Source: Duganella sp. sic0402 (GTDB lineage: Bacteria > Pseudomonadota > Gammaproteobacteria > Burkholderiales > Burkholderiaceae_D). Taken from it: a stretch of 64,000 nt of DNA. The DNA lies in NCBI RefSeq assembly GCF_019219065.1, contig NZ_JAHUWK010000004.1:186001-250000 (forward strand). The letters run 5' to 3'. Made by a program: the position numbers and the translations under genes. Below the pieces are notes generated by a model that saw only the letters and a program-made list of their open reading frames with translations, did no database searches and was not told the DNA's origin. Positions 15,441 through 23,934 of this stretch are shown in pieces. Within the stretch, counting starts at the first letter, position 1. Each line of letters begins with the position of its first letter.

Positions 15441-15728
15441 TCAATGCATAGACGCGGTAGAGAGATCTTTCAGCTCGCGAATGCTGATCTCCGATTTTTC
15501 ATGCATGCGCAACAGGATCGTTGCACCAACTGCTAACTTACGGTGGCGGATCTTGCTGATGATCGGGGGCTGAACTTCCAGCACCCGGCACAACTCTGCA
15601 TCGTTTTTCAAGTTCATCTTTTCGATCAGAGTATCAAGCAGCTTGTTCGGCACGAAACTGGATGGCTCCAGCGCACGAGCGCGATTCATCGCTTCAATCA
15701 ACTCCAACTTCTTCTGACGGACGTTCAT
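15441..15728 (-). CDS. Small XRE-like helix-turn-helix protein
   Basis: 95 residues. The centre, LLDTLIEKMNLKNDAELCRVLEVQPPIISKIRHRKLAVGATILLRM, reads as a Cro/XRE-type helix-turn-helix: the turn lies around LKNDAELCRVLEV and the recognition helix around PPIISKIRH. AAGGAGGAG provides a very strong ribosome site for ATG 15728. An AAACGT-N11-ACGTTT inverted repeat lies 21 bases upstream and may be its own operator. Similar small proteins occur widely in Oxalobacteraceae as far as I recall; targets are unknown. Confidence 0.7.
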   Translation of the reverse strand: MNVRQKKLELIEAMNRARALEPSSFVPNKLLDTLIEKMNLKNDAELCRVLEVQPPIISKIRHRKLAVGATILLRMHEKSEISIRELKDLSTASMH

Positions 15729-15749
15729 GGTTTGCTCCTCCTTTGCTCT

Positions 15750-15772
15750 AAACGTTTTTAAGAAGTACGTTT
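15750..15772. promoter_or_regulatory. Inverted repeat upstream of the small HTH gene
   Basis: AAACGT and ACGTTT are separated by 11 bases, just upstream of the strong ribosome site of the 95-residue HTH protein. The spacing puts the half-sites about 1.5 to 2 helical turns apart, compatible with a dimeric XRE-type regulator acting on its own promoter. This is a pattern only. Confidence 0.35.
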
Positions 15773-15915
15773 CCCGGCAAGGCTAGCGCCACACTCGTTC
15801 TGGTTCGGGTCTGAATGTGGCACGCTACTCAACATTCTTGATAACCATGCAAGTTAACTTAAATAATACTACGGCTGGGAAAAAAGTGCAGGGTTTAACA
15901 ATTAAATTATGTTAG

Positions 15916-16593
15916 TTATTGCGCAAACTGGTTGACGATTGTTGTTTCTTGTAGCCCACATTTTGAAAGTTGTAGGATTTTGTCTGTCTTTTGGGCGGAA
16001 AGTTGCGAATGTGTCACCATGATGGCGCTGGCGCCAGTGGCTTTGATTTCACGTTGCAACAGTGTCAGGATGGCGTCGGCGGTATCGGGATCGAGGTTGC
16101 CGGTTGGCTCGTCGGCCAGCACCAGCGCCGGGCGGTGCACCAGCGCGCGGGCGATTGCCACGCGCTGCATTTGGCCGCCCGAGATTTGATGGGGGAAGTC
16201 GTGTTCGCGGCCCGCCAGGCCGACCGCATCCAGCATCTCGGCCGCGCGCGCGGTCGGCAGACCATTCAGCAGCAGCGGCAGGGCAACGTTTTGCAGCAGG
16301 GTCAGATGCGGCAATACGTGGAAGGCTTGAAAGATAAAACCCATGCGCGCGCGGCGCAGCTTGGTGGCCGCATCGTCATCGAGGCCGGACATCGCAACGC
16401 CGTCAACGATGATCGGCGATACGTCAGTCGCGTCGGGCGTATCCAGGCCAGCGATAAGATTCAGCAGTGTTGATTTTCCGACGCCGGAATCGCCCATAAT
16501 GGAGACGAATTCGCCGGCCTTGAAGGTCCATGACAGGCGGTCCAGCACCGGACGGCCGTTATAGGATTTGGAGAGCTGGCGAAGTTCGAGCAT
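15916..16593 (-). CDS. ABC transporter ATPase of the LolD/MacB type, last gene of a PhnCDE-like operon
   Basis: 225 residues. Walker A is GDSGVGKST (34-42), the Q-loop is in [13 protein letters not shown] (87-99), the signature is ISGGQMQR (137-144), and Walker B is [15 protein letters not shown] (156-170). The Q-loop context and the NLDP sequence are those of the LolD/MacB/FtsE subgroup, which normally pairs with FtsX-like permeases, not with PhnE permeases. It starts two bases after the second permease, so it belongs to the importer operon, which already has a PhnC-type ATPase at 18217-19038. It may energise the same permeases, pair with an unlinked permease, or have been captured. Confidence 0.85.
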   Translation of the reverse strand: MLELRQLSKSYNGRPVLDRLSWTFKAGEFVSIMGDSGVGKSTLLNLIAGLDTPDATDVSPIIVDGVAMSGLDDDAATKLRRARMGFIFQAFHVLPHLTLLQNVALPLLLNGLPTARAAEMLDAVGLAGREHDFPHQISGGQMQRVAIARALVHRPALVLADEPTGNLDPDTADAILTLLQREIKATGASAIMVTHSQLSAQKTDKILQLSKCGLQETTIVNQFAQ

Positions 16594-16595
16594 GG

Positions 16596-17387
16596 TTACC
16601 TTGTGAGTGCGCGGCGCATGGCAAAGCTGACGCCATCGACCAGCGCCACCAGCAACAGCATAGCGAGGATGACGGTGGCGGCCAGCGGCATCTGGAATAA
16701 GGACAGGTGGTATTTAAGCATCTGCCCCAAACCACCGGCGCCCACTACGCCGAGAATCGCGGCGGCGCGGATATTGTTCTCCCAGCGGTACAGCGTGTAC
16801 GACATCATCTGCGGCAGCGTTTGCGGCAGCGTGGCATAGAAGAAGGCAGCAGTGGCGCTGGCGCCGTTGGTGCGCAGGCTTTGTTCCGGCAGCGTTGCGG
16901 CATTTTCCAGCGAGTCGGCGAACAGCCGTCCCAGCACGCCGGCCGTGTGCGCGGCCAGGGCCAGTGTGCCGCCCAGCGGACCGAGGCCTGCGGCGATCAG
17001 CATGATGGAGGCCCACACCAGTTCCGGTATCGAGCGCAGCACATTGAGCACGCCGCGCATGGCGGCGCGCGGTGCTGCGCCGAAGCGGCCCGAAGCCGGC
17101 AGCGAGAAGGCCAGGCCGAAGATCACGGCCAGCAGCGTGCCCAGGCCGGACATCGCCAGCGTTTCTATCGCCGCCCAGAAGGTCTTGGTGAGGAAGGGCA
17201 GGCCGGTTTCCGGCGGCGTGAAGCCGGCCAGCAGTTCCAGCGTGCTGTTGACGGCTTCGGTGGTGAAGAATTCCCGCCACTTCAGCGGCAGCGTGGCGAA
17301 GCTGGCGACGATCAGGGCCAGTACCAGCAGCATCAGGATGCGCACGGTCCAGTCGCGTGGCGGCGGCTTGGGCATGTTCGGATTCAT
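16596..17387 (-). CDS. PhnE-like ABC permease, second copy (importer, putative selenium oxyanion)
   Basis: 263 residues with about six membrane segments. The permease-ATPase coupling loop is recognisable in NGASATAAFFYATLPQTLPQM followed by YTLYRWENNIRAAAILGVVGAGGLGQML, a typical PhnE EAA region. ATG 17387 overlaps the stop of the preceding permease by 4 bases (ATGA). A much longer in-frame opening to 18263 is a shadow of that gene. It forms the membrane channel with the permease at 17384-18217, powered by the PhnC-like ATPase, and receives substrate from the binding protein at 19058-19918. Substrate naming is by association with that binding protein. Confidence 0.88.
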   Translation of the reverse strand: MNPNMPKPPPRDWTVRILMLLVLALIVASFATLPLKWREFFTTEAVNSTLELLAGFTPPETGLPFLTKTFWAAIETLAMSGLGTLLAVIFGLAFSLPASGRFGAAPRAAMRGVLNVLRSIPELVWASIMLIAAGLGPLGGTLALAAHTAGVLGRLFADSLENAATLPEQSLRTNGASATAAFFYATLPQTLPQMMSYTLYRWENNIRAAAILGVVGAGGLGQMLKYHLSLFQMPLAATVILAMLLLVALVDGVSFAMRRALTR

Positions 17388-18217
17388 CCCAGCCTCCGCC
17401 GCAGCACTTTGGAGAACTGGTCGGCCAAGGCCACCAGCAGCACGAACACCAGCAGCATGGAAGAGACTTCGGCGCCCGCCAGCATTTTCATTGATTCGTC
17501 CATGCGCTGGCCTAGGCCGCCAGCGCCGACGAAGCCCATCACCACCGAGCCACGGATGGCGCATTCCCAGCGGTAGACGGTGTAGGACATCAGCTCCGCC
17601 GCGGCTTCCGGCAAGGCGCCGTATAGCAGTGCGTTGAGACGTCCGGCGCCGTTGGCCAGCAGCGTGTCGCTGGCGTGGGCGTCGGAGGATTCGAGGATTT
17701 CGGCGTAGACCTTGCCCAGCATGCCGCAGTAGGTGAGGGCGATGGCCAGTACGCCGGCGGTCGGACCGAGGCCGATGATGCGCACGAACAGTAGCGCCCA
17801 GACCAGTTCCGGCACCGAGCGCAGGATCACCAGCAGCCAACGCACCGCCTGGCGCACGGTGCGCGCAATGACGCTCATGCGGCCGGTGCCCAGCGCGGAA
17901 ATCGACAGCTGTTCGTTGATGATCAGTGTGGCGGGAATCGCGCCCAGCAGCGCGAGCGCCAGGCCGGCGGTGGCGATGGCGACGGTATTCCAGGTTTCGC
18001 GCAGCAGCATCTCCAGGAACTCGGCGCTGTGCGCCGGCACCAGGAAGTCTGCCAGGAAGCGGCCGGTAGCGCTCAGGCTTTGTTGGTCGAACAGTATCCA
18101 CGGCTTGAATTCGGTGACCACCAGCGTTGGCCATAGCACCACCAGTGCCAGGATGATGGCGATGACGCGGCCGCGTAGTGCGGGATCGGCGTGGCGTGGA
18201 TTCAGCGTGGCGGCCAT
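17384..18217 (-). CDS. PhnE-like ABC permease, first copy
   Basis: 277 residues with six likely transmembrane helices, beginning with VIAIILALVVLWPTLVV. The EAA loop reads NGAGRLNALLYGALPEAAAELMSYTVYRWECAIRGSVVMGFVGAGGLGQRM, closely parallel to the next permease, so the two are paralogues that probably form a heterodimer. It shares one base with the end of the ATPase gene upstream and four with the second permease downstream. Tight overlaps along the operon suggest translational coupling. Confidence 0.88.
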   Translation of the reverse strand: MAATLNPRHADPALRGRVIAIILALVVLWPTLVVTEFKPWILFDQQSLSATGRFLADFLVPAHSAEFLEMLLRETWNTVAIATAGLALALLGAIPATLIINEQLSISALGTGRMSVIARTVRQAVRWLLVILRSVPELVWALLFVRIIGLGPTAGVLAIALTYCGMLGKVYAEILESSDAHASDTLLANGAGRLNALLYGALPEAAAELMSYTVYRWECAIRGSVVMGFVGAGGLGQRMDESMKMLAGAEVSSMLLVFVLLVALADQFSKVLRRRLG

Positions 18218-19038
18218 TACAGGCAGGCGCCCACGCCGAGTTTGACCGACATCGGATCATCACCTGCTGGCGGCACGCTATCGGCAGGCTGTTCGCCCTG
18301 ATACAGCGCGGCGATCATCTGCGGCGTGACTTGTTCGCGCGGCAGGTCGAAGGCGATGCGGCCGTCGCGCAGCGCGACGATGCGCGGGAAGTGACCGAGC
18401 GCCAGATCCACCTGGTGCAGGCTGCAAATCAGCGTGGCGTTGCGCGCCCTGGCTTCTTCGCGCAGCGTGGACAGCGTCAGTTCTGACAGCGCCGGATCGA
18501 GCGCGGACAGTGGCTCGTCCACCAGCAGTGCCTTGGCTGGCGACAGCAGCAAGCGCGCCAGGCCGCAGCGCTGGCGCTCGCCGCCGGACAGGCGGTCAAC
18601 GCGCGAGTACAGCTTGTCGCCCAGATTGAAGCGCGACAGCGCCTGCCACGCGGCTTCGGGATCGGCAGGCTTGAACAGCGAGGCCAGCGCCTGCCACACG
18701 CTCCATTGCGGCAAGCGTGCGGCCAGCACCGCCGTCACTACGCGCTGGCGCGGTGGCAGTGGCGGCGTCTGCGGCGCCAGGAATAACTGCGCGCGCAGGC
18801 GGTGCCGCGCAGCTTCGCCGAGCGACCACGGAGCCGCGCCGAAGGCCTGAAAGCTGCCTCCAGACGGCTTGTGGGACAAGGACAGTGTCGCCAGCAGGGT
18901 GGTCTTGCCGGCGCCGGAAGGACCGATCAAGGCCAGTTGCTCACCCTGCTCGATGGTCAGGTTGATGGCTTGCAGCGCGGGAGTGGACTGCCCGCCGAGA
19001 TGGCGGACAGTCAGGTCTTGCAATTGATACGTGGGCAT
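18217..19038 (-). CDS. PhnC-like ABC importer ATPase
   Basis: 273 residues. Walker A is GPSGAGKTT (39-47), the signature LSGGERQR (150-157), Walker B ALLVDEPLSALDP (170-182), and the H-loop is in CSLHQVDLALGHFPR. The family is PhnC (phosphonate-type). The Q-loop region (LFLAPQTPPLPPRQRV) is unusual in its prolines but keeps the glutamine. It sits between the binding protein gene (19 bases upstream) and the permease pair. The C-terminal 25 residues (PADSVPPAGDDPMSVKLG) extend past the core domain. Confidence 0.88.
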   Translation of the reverse strand: MPTYQLQDLTVRHLGGQSTPALQAINLTIEQGEQLALIGPSGAGKTTLLATLSLSHKPSGGSFQAFGAAPWSLGEAARHRLRAQLFLAPQTPPLPPRQRVVTAVLAARLPQWSVWQALASLFKPADPEAAWQALSRFNLGDKLYSRVDRLSGGERQRCGLARLLLSPAKALLVDEPLSALDPALSELTLSTLREEARARNATLICSLHQVDLALGHFPRIVALRDGRIAFDLPREQVTPQMIAALYQGEQPADSVPPAGDDPMSVKLGVGACL

Positions 19039-19057
19039 AGGTGAAACTGACAGCGTC

Positions 19058-19918
19058 TTACTTCAGCAGACCCGCGTTCTTGGCTGCGGCTTCGATGTTC
19101 TTGTAGTTGTCGACTTTGGTCGGGATGAACTTGACGGTGCGTTGCAGGTCCATGATGGCCTTGTCTTCAGGCTTGTTGATGTCCAGCGCCAGGAAGGCGT
19201 CGCTCAGCTTCTTCTTCAGGTCCGCGTTCATGTCGGTGCGCACCGACCAGTTGTAATCGTAATAGCCTGGAGTGGTGTAGAACACGCGCACCACATTAGG
19301 ATCGACTTTTTTCGACTCGACCAGTTTTTCCCACACCGAGATATTCAGCGCGCCGGCATCCACCTTGCCGCCTGCGACCGCAGCCACGGTGGCGTCATGC
19401 GCGCCGGAGAAGGCGATGCGTTTCAGATCGGTGTCCGGATTGATCTTGGCGGCCAGCAGGTAGTAGCGCGGCATCAGGTGGCCCGAGGTCGATGACTCGG
19501 AACCGAAGCTCAGGGTCTTGCCTTTCAGGTCATTCAGGCTGTTGATGCTCTTGTTGGTGGTGACGAACACCGAGCGGAATTTTTCATCTTCGGTGCGCTG
19601 CACCAGCGGCGTGATGGCGCCCTTGCTGCGGTCATTCGCCTGCACGAAGGTGAAGCCGCCGAACCAGACCATGTCCACTTTCTTGTTGATCAGCGCTTCC
19701 ACCGAAGCGGCGTAGTCGGTCACTGGCGTGAATTCGACCTTCATGCCGATCTTCTTCTCCAGGTATTCGCCCAGTGGCTTGAACTTGCGTTGCAGTTCGG
19801 TTGGCGCTTCGTCCGGGATCGCCGACACGCGGAACACGTGATCGGCCGACTGTGCATGGGACCAGGAAGCGGCCAGCATCATGCCGGCGGCGAGTACGGA
19901 TTTGAGGGAGATTTTCAT
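19058..19918 (-). CDS. Periplasmic binding protein of a PhnD-like importer, putative selenate/selenium-oxyanion type
   Basis: 286 residues with a signal peptide (SVLAAGMMLAASWSHAQ). The motifs FRVSAIPDEAPTELQRKFKP, TPVTDYAASVEALINKK, VDMVWFGGFTFVQA, SFGSESSTSGHLMPRYYLL and FSGAHDATVAAVAGGKVDAGAL mark the PhnD superfamily. They agree with my recollection of the subfamily called putative selenate ABC transporter substrate-binding protein, defined by its co-occurrence with selD. Genuine phosphonate binders differ in these segments. ATG 19918 gives the signal peptide; the earlier in-frame start at 20005 does not. It faces egtD with 126 bases between, and selD lies 6.6 kb away. Substrate identity is inferred, with phosphonate or phosphite the main alternatives. 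Confidence 0.78.
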   Translation of the reverse strand: MKISLKSVLAAGMMLAASWSHAQSADHVFRVSAIPDEAPTELQRKFKPLGEYLEKKIGMKVEFTPVTDYAASVEALINKKVDMVWFGGFTFVQANDRSKGAITPLVQRTEDEKFRSVFVTTNKSINSLNDLKGKTLSFGSESSTSGHLMPRYYLLAAKINPDTDLKRIAFSGAHDATVAAVAGGKVDAGALNISVWEKLVESKKVDPNVVRVFYTTPGYYDYNWSVRTDMNADLKKKLSDAFLALDINKPEDKAIMDLQRTVKFIPTKVDNYKNIEAAAKNAGLLK

Positions 19919-20001
19919 GGTGGTTAACCTTTTATGTGAGAAGTCGCACAGAACTTTTGGCACGGCGCTACAAAATGGATATTCGGCTATCATAACAAAA
20001 A

Positions 20002-20017
20002 TCATCTAAGCAGATGA
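20002..20017. promoter_or_regulatory. Inverted repeat in the importer/egtD divergent region
   Basis: TCATCT-AAGC-AGATGA is a perfect 6-bp inverted repeat, 27 bases before the egtD ATG and 84 before the binding-protein start. A shared operator could link importer and histidine betaine synthesis. The repeat is short and could be a chance hairpin. Confidence 0.3.
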
Positions 20018-20044
20018 CCACCCAGAATAAAGGCAGAGCGTTCC

Positions 20045-21043
20045 ATGCAATTGTCCCGTGCCCCGGCGATCCGTGTTGTATCGCCCCTCGCCAGCAACAC
20101 AGTCTCGCAACGGCCCGCGCATGGTAGCGCAGCGGTTATCAAGGAAATCACCGAAGGTCTGCTGGCCGACGCTGCCTACACCTCGCCCAAATTCCTGTAT
20201 GACAGCCTGGGCTCCAAGCTGTTCGAGGCGATCTGCGAATTGCCTGAATATTATCCAACCCGTACCGAGGCCGGCATCTTTGCCGCATACGGCGCCGACA
20301 TGGCAAATGCGATAGGAGCTGGCTCGTCGCTGATCGACCTTGGCGCTGGCAACTGCGCCAAGGCGGCGTCGCTGTTTCCGTTGCTGAAGCCAGCGCAGTA
20401 TGTGCCGGTCGATATCTCGCGCGATTTTCTGCTTGGCGCGGTGGCGCAATTGCAGCAGCGCTTCCCGCAGATCGAAATGACCGCGCTGGGCCTGGACTTC
20501 TCCAGCGGCTTCGCCTTGCCGGACAGTGTGCGTGGCGAGCGCCGCGTGTTCTTCTATCCGGGGTCGTCGATCGGTAATTTTTCGCCGGAGCAGGCGGTCA
20601 GCTTCCTGCGCGGCTTGCGTGCCAATGCCGGCGAGGATGGCGGCCTGCTGATCGGCGTGGACCTGATCAAAGACCATGCGGTACTGGATGCGGCGTATGA
20701 CGATGCGCTGGGCGTGACCGGCGCATTCAACCTGAACATGCTGCGCCACCTGAATCACCTGATCGGCGCGGACTTCGACGTCGGGCAGTGGAAGCATGTG
20801 GCCTTCTTCAACGCTGACAGGAGCCGTATCGAAATGCACCTGGAAGCGCGCTGCCCGCTGACGGTCAGCTGGCCGGGTGGCGAGCGCGATTTCGCGCGTG
20901 GTGAGCGCATCCACACGGAAGACAGCTATAAGTACACGCGCCAGTCCTTTGTCGCGCTGCTGGAAAAAGCGGGCTTTGCGACTTCGCGCATGTGGACTGA
21001 CAAGGATGGCTGGTTTGCTGTCATTCATGCGCGAGCCAGTTGA
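20045..21043 (+). CDS. egtD: L-histidine N-alpha-methyltransferase EgtD
   Basis: 332 residues. EgtD trimethylates histidine with S-adenosylmethionine to give hercynine, the first step toward ergothioneine and also toward selenoneine. The family pattern is complete: DSLGSKLFEAICELPEYYPTRTE near residues 53-75, the SAM-binding SLIDLGAGNCAKAA near 97-110, FFYPGSSIGNFSPEQA near 173-188, GVDLIKD, and the C-terminal EDSYKYTRQSF histidine-pocket region. egtB begins two bases after the stop, so the pair is an operon. The gene diverges from the putative selenium importer. Confidence 0.95.
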   Translation: MQLSRAPAIRVVSPLASNTVSQRPAHGSAAVIKEITEGLLADAAYTSPKFLYDSLGSKLFEAICELPEYYPTRTEAGIFAAYGADMANAIGAGSSLIDLGAGNCAKAASLFPLLKPAQYVPVDISRDFLLGAVAQLQQRFPQIEMTALGLDFSSGFALPDSVRGERRVFFYPGSSIGNFSPEQAVSFLRGLRANAGEDGGLLIGVDLIKDHAVLDAAYDDALGVTGAFNLNMLRHLNHLIGADFDVGQWKHVAFFNADRSRIEMHLEARCPLTVSWPGGERDFARGERIHTEDSYKYTRQSFVALLEKAGFATSRMWTDKDGWFAVIHARAS

Positions 21044-21044
21044 T

Positions 21045-22256
21045 ATGAATCTGCTGCATCGCTACGCCGCCGTACGCAAGCACACGCTGGCGCTGGCCGA
21101 ACCTTTGTCGGATGAAGACTGCGGTGCGCAGTCTATGCCGGATGCCAGCCCGATCAAATGGCATCTGGCGCACACCACCTGGTTCTTTGAGACGTTTATC
21201 CTGGAGCGTATGGAGACGGATTTCACGCCGTTTCATCCGGCCTTCCGCATCCTGTTCAACTCCTACTACAACGGCATCGGCGAAAAGCATCCGCGCCCGC
21301 AGCGTGGCCTGTTGACGCGGCCGGGCATGGCGCAGGTGCGCGCGTATCGTGCCGATGTCGATGCGCGCATCGCTCGCCTGCTGGAGCGCGAGCACGGCGA
21401 AGAATTGGACATGCTGCTGACGCTGGGCCTGCAACACGAGCAGCAGCATCAGGAATTGATGCTGACCGATGTCAAGCACCTGCTGGCGCAAAGCCTGTTG
21501 CGGCCTGCCTATATGGATATCCCGCTGCCAGCCGCTGGCGTAGCGCCAGCGATGGCGTGGCTGTCGTTTGACGGCGGCCTGACCGACATCGGCCACACTG
21601 GCGACGGCTTCAGCTTCGACAACGAACTGCCACGCCATAAACAATATGTGGCGCCGTTCGCGCTGGCATCGCGGCTGGTGACCAATGGCGAATACCTCAA
21701 CTTCGTCAACGCTGGAGGCTATGCCAACGCCGCGCTATGGCTGGCCGAAGGCTGGGATTGGGTACGCACACAAAATCTGCGGGCGCCGATCTACTGGTTC
21801 CAGGACGAGAAGGGCGGATGGCAGGAATTCACGCTGCACGGCCCGCAGCCGCTGGATCTTGACCGGCCGGTCACGCACGTCTCGCTATTTGAAGCGGACG
21901 CCTACGCCCAATGGGCCGGCGCCCGTTTGCCGACCGAAGCCGAATGGGAATACGCCGCCGCGCAAGCCAGCATCGAAACCGGTTCGCTACATCCATCAGG
22001 CGCCACTAGTGACGGCCTGCGGCAAATGTACGGCCACTGCTGGCAATGGACCAGCAGCAGCTACGCACCGTATCCCGGCTTTGCTGCGGCGGAGGGCGCG
22101 CTGGGCGAGTACAACGGCAAGTTCATGCTGAATCAATACGTGCTGCGCGGCTCATCCTGCGCCACGCCGGAAGGCCACGCACGCGCCAGCTACCGCAACT
22201 TCTTCCCCGCCGGCGCCCGCTGGCAATTCACCGGCATCCGCCTCGCGCAACGCTAA
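21045..22256 (+). CDS. egtB: Ergothioneine biosynthesis sulfoxide synthase EgtB
   Basis: 403 residues. EgtB is a non-heme iron oxygenase that joins a thiol to hercynine and forms the sulfoxide precursor of ergothioneine. The N-terminal DinB-like domain has the iron ligands: His43 in WHLAHTTWFF, and His131 and His135 in LQHEQQHQELML. The C-terminal FGE-sulfatase domain includes GFSFDNELPRHKQYV, THVSLFEADAYAQWAGARLPTEAEWE, WQWTSSSYAPYPGF and the terminal RNFFPAGARWQFTGIRLA. ATG 21045 follows the egtD stop by one base; ATG 21027, inside egtD, is possible. No egtA, egtC or egtE is in the window. Confidence 0.93.
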   Translation: MNLLHRYAAVRKHTLALAEPLSDEDCGAQSMPDASPIKWHLAHTTWFFETFILERMETDFTPFHPAFRILFNSYYNGIGEKHPRPQRGLLTRPGMAQVRAYRADVDARIARLLEREHGEELDMLLTLGLQHEQQHQELMLTDVKHLLAQSLLRPAYMDIPLPAAGVAPAMAWLSFDGGLTDIGHTGDGFSFDNELPRHKQYVAPFALASRLVTNGEYLNFVNAGGYANAALWLAEGWDWVRTQNLRAPIYWFQDEKGGWQEFTLHGPQPLDLDRPVTHVSLFEADAYAQWAGARLPTEAEWEYAAAQASIETGSLHPSGATSDGLRQMYGHCWQWTSSSYAPYPGFAAAEGALGEYNGKFMLNQYVLRGSSCATPEGHARASYRNFFPAGARWQFTGIRLAQR

Positions 22257-22259
22257 ACC

Positions 22260-22295
22260 AAATCCGGGTCAGTTCCGCCAAACGTACACGGATTT
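22260..22295. terminator. Inverted repeat between convergent egtB and chemoreceptor genes
   Basis: AAATCCG (22260-22266) and CGGATTT (22289-22295) form a 7-bp inverted repeat with a 22-base loop in the 37-base gap between the two converging genes, touching the chemoreceptor stop. It is weak but well placed as a shared terminator. Confidence 0.35.
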
Positions 22296-23841
22296 AGGTG
22301 TGGAGGCGGAACTGGCTGACGACGGCGTTCAGTTCGCCGGCCTGATCTTGCATCGCGGATGCGGCGGCAGCGGCTTGTTCGACCAGCGCGGCGTTTTGCT
22401 GTGTGACCTGGTCCATCTGGCTGATGGCGATGTTGATTTGCTCGATGCCGCTGGTTTGCTCGCGGTTGGCCAGGGACATTTCTTCGACGATTTCGGTCAC
22501 TTTACGTACGCTGTCTTGTACCTCGCTCATGGTATTGCCTGCCAGATCGACCAACTGCGCGCCAGCGGCCACTTTGTCTACCGAGGCGTCGATCAGTTCC
22601 TTGATTTCCTTGGCGGCGCTGGCGGAGCGCTGCGCCAGTGTGCGGACTTCCGATGCGACCACCGCAAAGCCTCGGCCTTGTTCGCCGGCGCGGGCTGCTT
22701 CCACTGCGGCGTTCAAGGCCAGGATGTTGGTCTGGAAGGCGATGCCATCGATGACGGCGATGATGTCGACGATCTTGCGCGAGGAGTCGTTGATGGCGTT
22801 CATGGTGTCCACCACCTGGGCGACCACGGCGCCGCCGCGTTGCGCCACTTCGGTCGCGCTTTGAGCTAGCTGGTTGGCCTGATGCGCGTTGGCGGCGTTC
22901 TGCTTGACGGTGCTGGTCAGTTCTTCCATCGAGGCGGCGGTTTCTTCCAGCGAGCTGGCCTGTTCCTCGGTGCGCGATGACAGGTCCATATTGCCGCTGG
23001 CGATTTCCGCCGACGCGGTGTTGATTGCGCCAGTGCCGCTGCGTACGCGGCCGACGATGTTGGACAGGTTGTCGCTCATCTGCGCCATCGCTTGCAGCAG
23101 CTGGCCCATTTCGTCGCGCTGGGTATTGCTGATGTTTTGCGTCAGGTCGCCGGCGGCGACGGCGCGCGCCACCAGCAGCGCGTCGCTGATGGGATCGGTG
23201 ATCGAGCGGGTGACGCGCCATGCGAACGCCAGTCCCAGACCCAGCGCCACCAATCCCAGCCAGCCCATCATCTGCCGCGCCATCGAGATGTCGTGTTTGA
23301 CCGCCGCACCGTTTTCGTTGACGATGGATTTTTGCAGCTCGTTCAGCTGGCGCACGCTGTCCTGGAGTTTGTTCAGCTTCGGCAGCATGTCAGCGCGCAG
23401 GAAGGCGAGCGCTTCGTCGCGCTTGCCGTCGGCCAGTATCTTGCCGACTTGCGTGAATGACGCCACGTAGGCCTTGCGTTCGTCGCCGATGCGTGCCAGC
23501 AGGGCTTTGCCCTCGTCGCGCGTGACCAGGCGGCCCAGTGTTTGCAGTGCGTTGCTGATGGTTTGCTTGTTGGCGTCCATCTCGCTCTTGATGGCGGCGA
23601 GGCGGCTGCTGTCGTCGGTGGTGAACAGTTCGAGCGTGAGCGCGGAATTGGCGCGGGTGGTGGTGCTGACAGTGGCCGCCGCTTCGGCTTTGACCCAGTC
23701 GTTGTCGATGATGGTGTCGTTGAGGGAGCTGATGCTGCTTAGTCTTTGCAAGCCGATCACGATCAGGATCGCCATCAGGATGAGCACTGCACCAAACGCC
23801 ACGCCCAGTCGCGCGCCGATTTTTAGATTCGAGATATTCAT
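22294..23841 (-). CDS. Methyl-accepting chemotaxis protein (Tar/Tsr topology)
   Basis: 515 residues. It has an N-terminal membrane helix ([20 protein letters not shown]), a four-helix periplasmic domain of about 150 residues, a second helix ([17 protein letters not shown]), HAMP, and a signalling domain with the hairpin tip [36 protein letters not shown]. The methylation-helix pattern [20 protein letters not shown] is present. The C-terminus ends QFRLHT with no NWETF-type CheR/CheB-docking pentapeptide. ATG 23841 begins [12 protein letters not shown], the usual Burkholderiales start, and is preferred to the in-frame 23892. The ligand is unknown. Confidence 0.92.
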   Translation of the reverse strand: MNISNLKIGARLGVAFGAVLILMAILIVIGLQRLSSISSLNDTIIDNDWVKAEAAATVSTTTRANSALTLELFTTDDSSRLAAIKSEMDANKQTISNALQTLGRLVTRDEGKALLARIGDERKAYVASFTQVGKILADGKRDEALAFLRADMLPKLNKLQDSVRQLNELQKSIVNENGAAVKHDISMARQMMGWLGLVALGLGLAFAWRVTRSITDPISDALLVARAVAAGDLTQNISNTQRDEMGQLLQAMAQMSDNLSNIVGRVRSGTGAINTASAEIASGNMDLSSRTEEQASSLEETAASMEELTSTVKQNAANAHQANQLAQSATEVAQRGGAVVAQVVDTMNAINDSSRKIVDIIAVIDGIAFQTNILALNAAVEAARAGEQGRGFAVVASEVRTLAQRSASAAKEIKELIDASVDKVAAGAQLVDLAGNTMSEVQDSVRKVTEIVEEMSLANREQTSGIEQINIAISQMDQVTQQNAALVEQAAAAASAMQDQAGELNAVVSQFRLHT

Positions 23842-23900
23842 GCGACTGCTCCGGTATCCACTGTAGGTGCAGTATAACGGTGCAGTGCACAAATTGGTGT

Positions 23901-23927
23901 TGCGCGGAGGGTACGCCCCTCCGCGCA
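23901..23927 (-). terminator. Strong hairpin after leuA
   Basis: TGCGCGGAGG and CCTCCGCGCA form a perfect 10-bp stem with a 7-base loop, 8 bases downstream of the leuA stop on its strand. There is no pure T run after it. Position and strength make it the probable leuA terminator, separating leuA from the chemoreceptor gene. Confidence 0.6.
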
Positions 23928-23934
23928 GTCGGGA

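Noticed and set aside
16596..18263. A 555-codon fused permease frame
   Set aside because: The first half is an out-of-frame shadow of the upstream permease (RPRHRHHP-type text); the real gene starts at 17387 with a four-base overlap.
20045..22256. EgtD/EgtB as an ovothiol (OvoA) system
   Set aside because: OvoA is a single fused protein; here methyltransferase and sulfoxide synthase are separate genes with EgtD and EgtB motifs.
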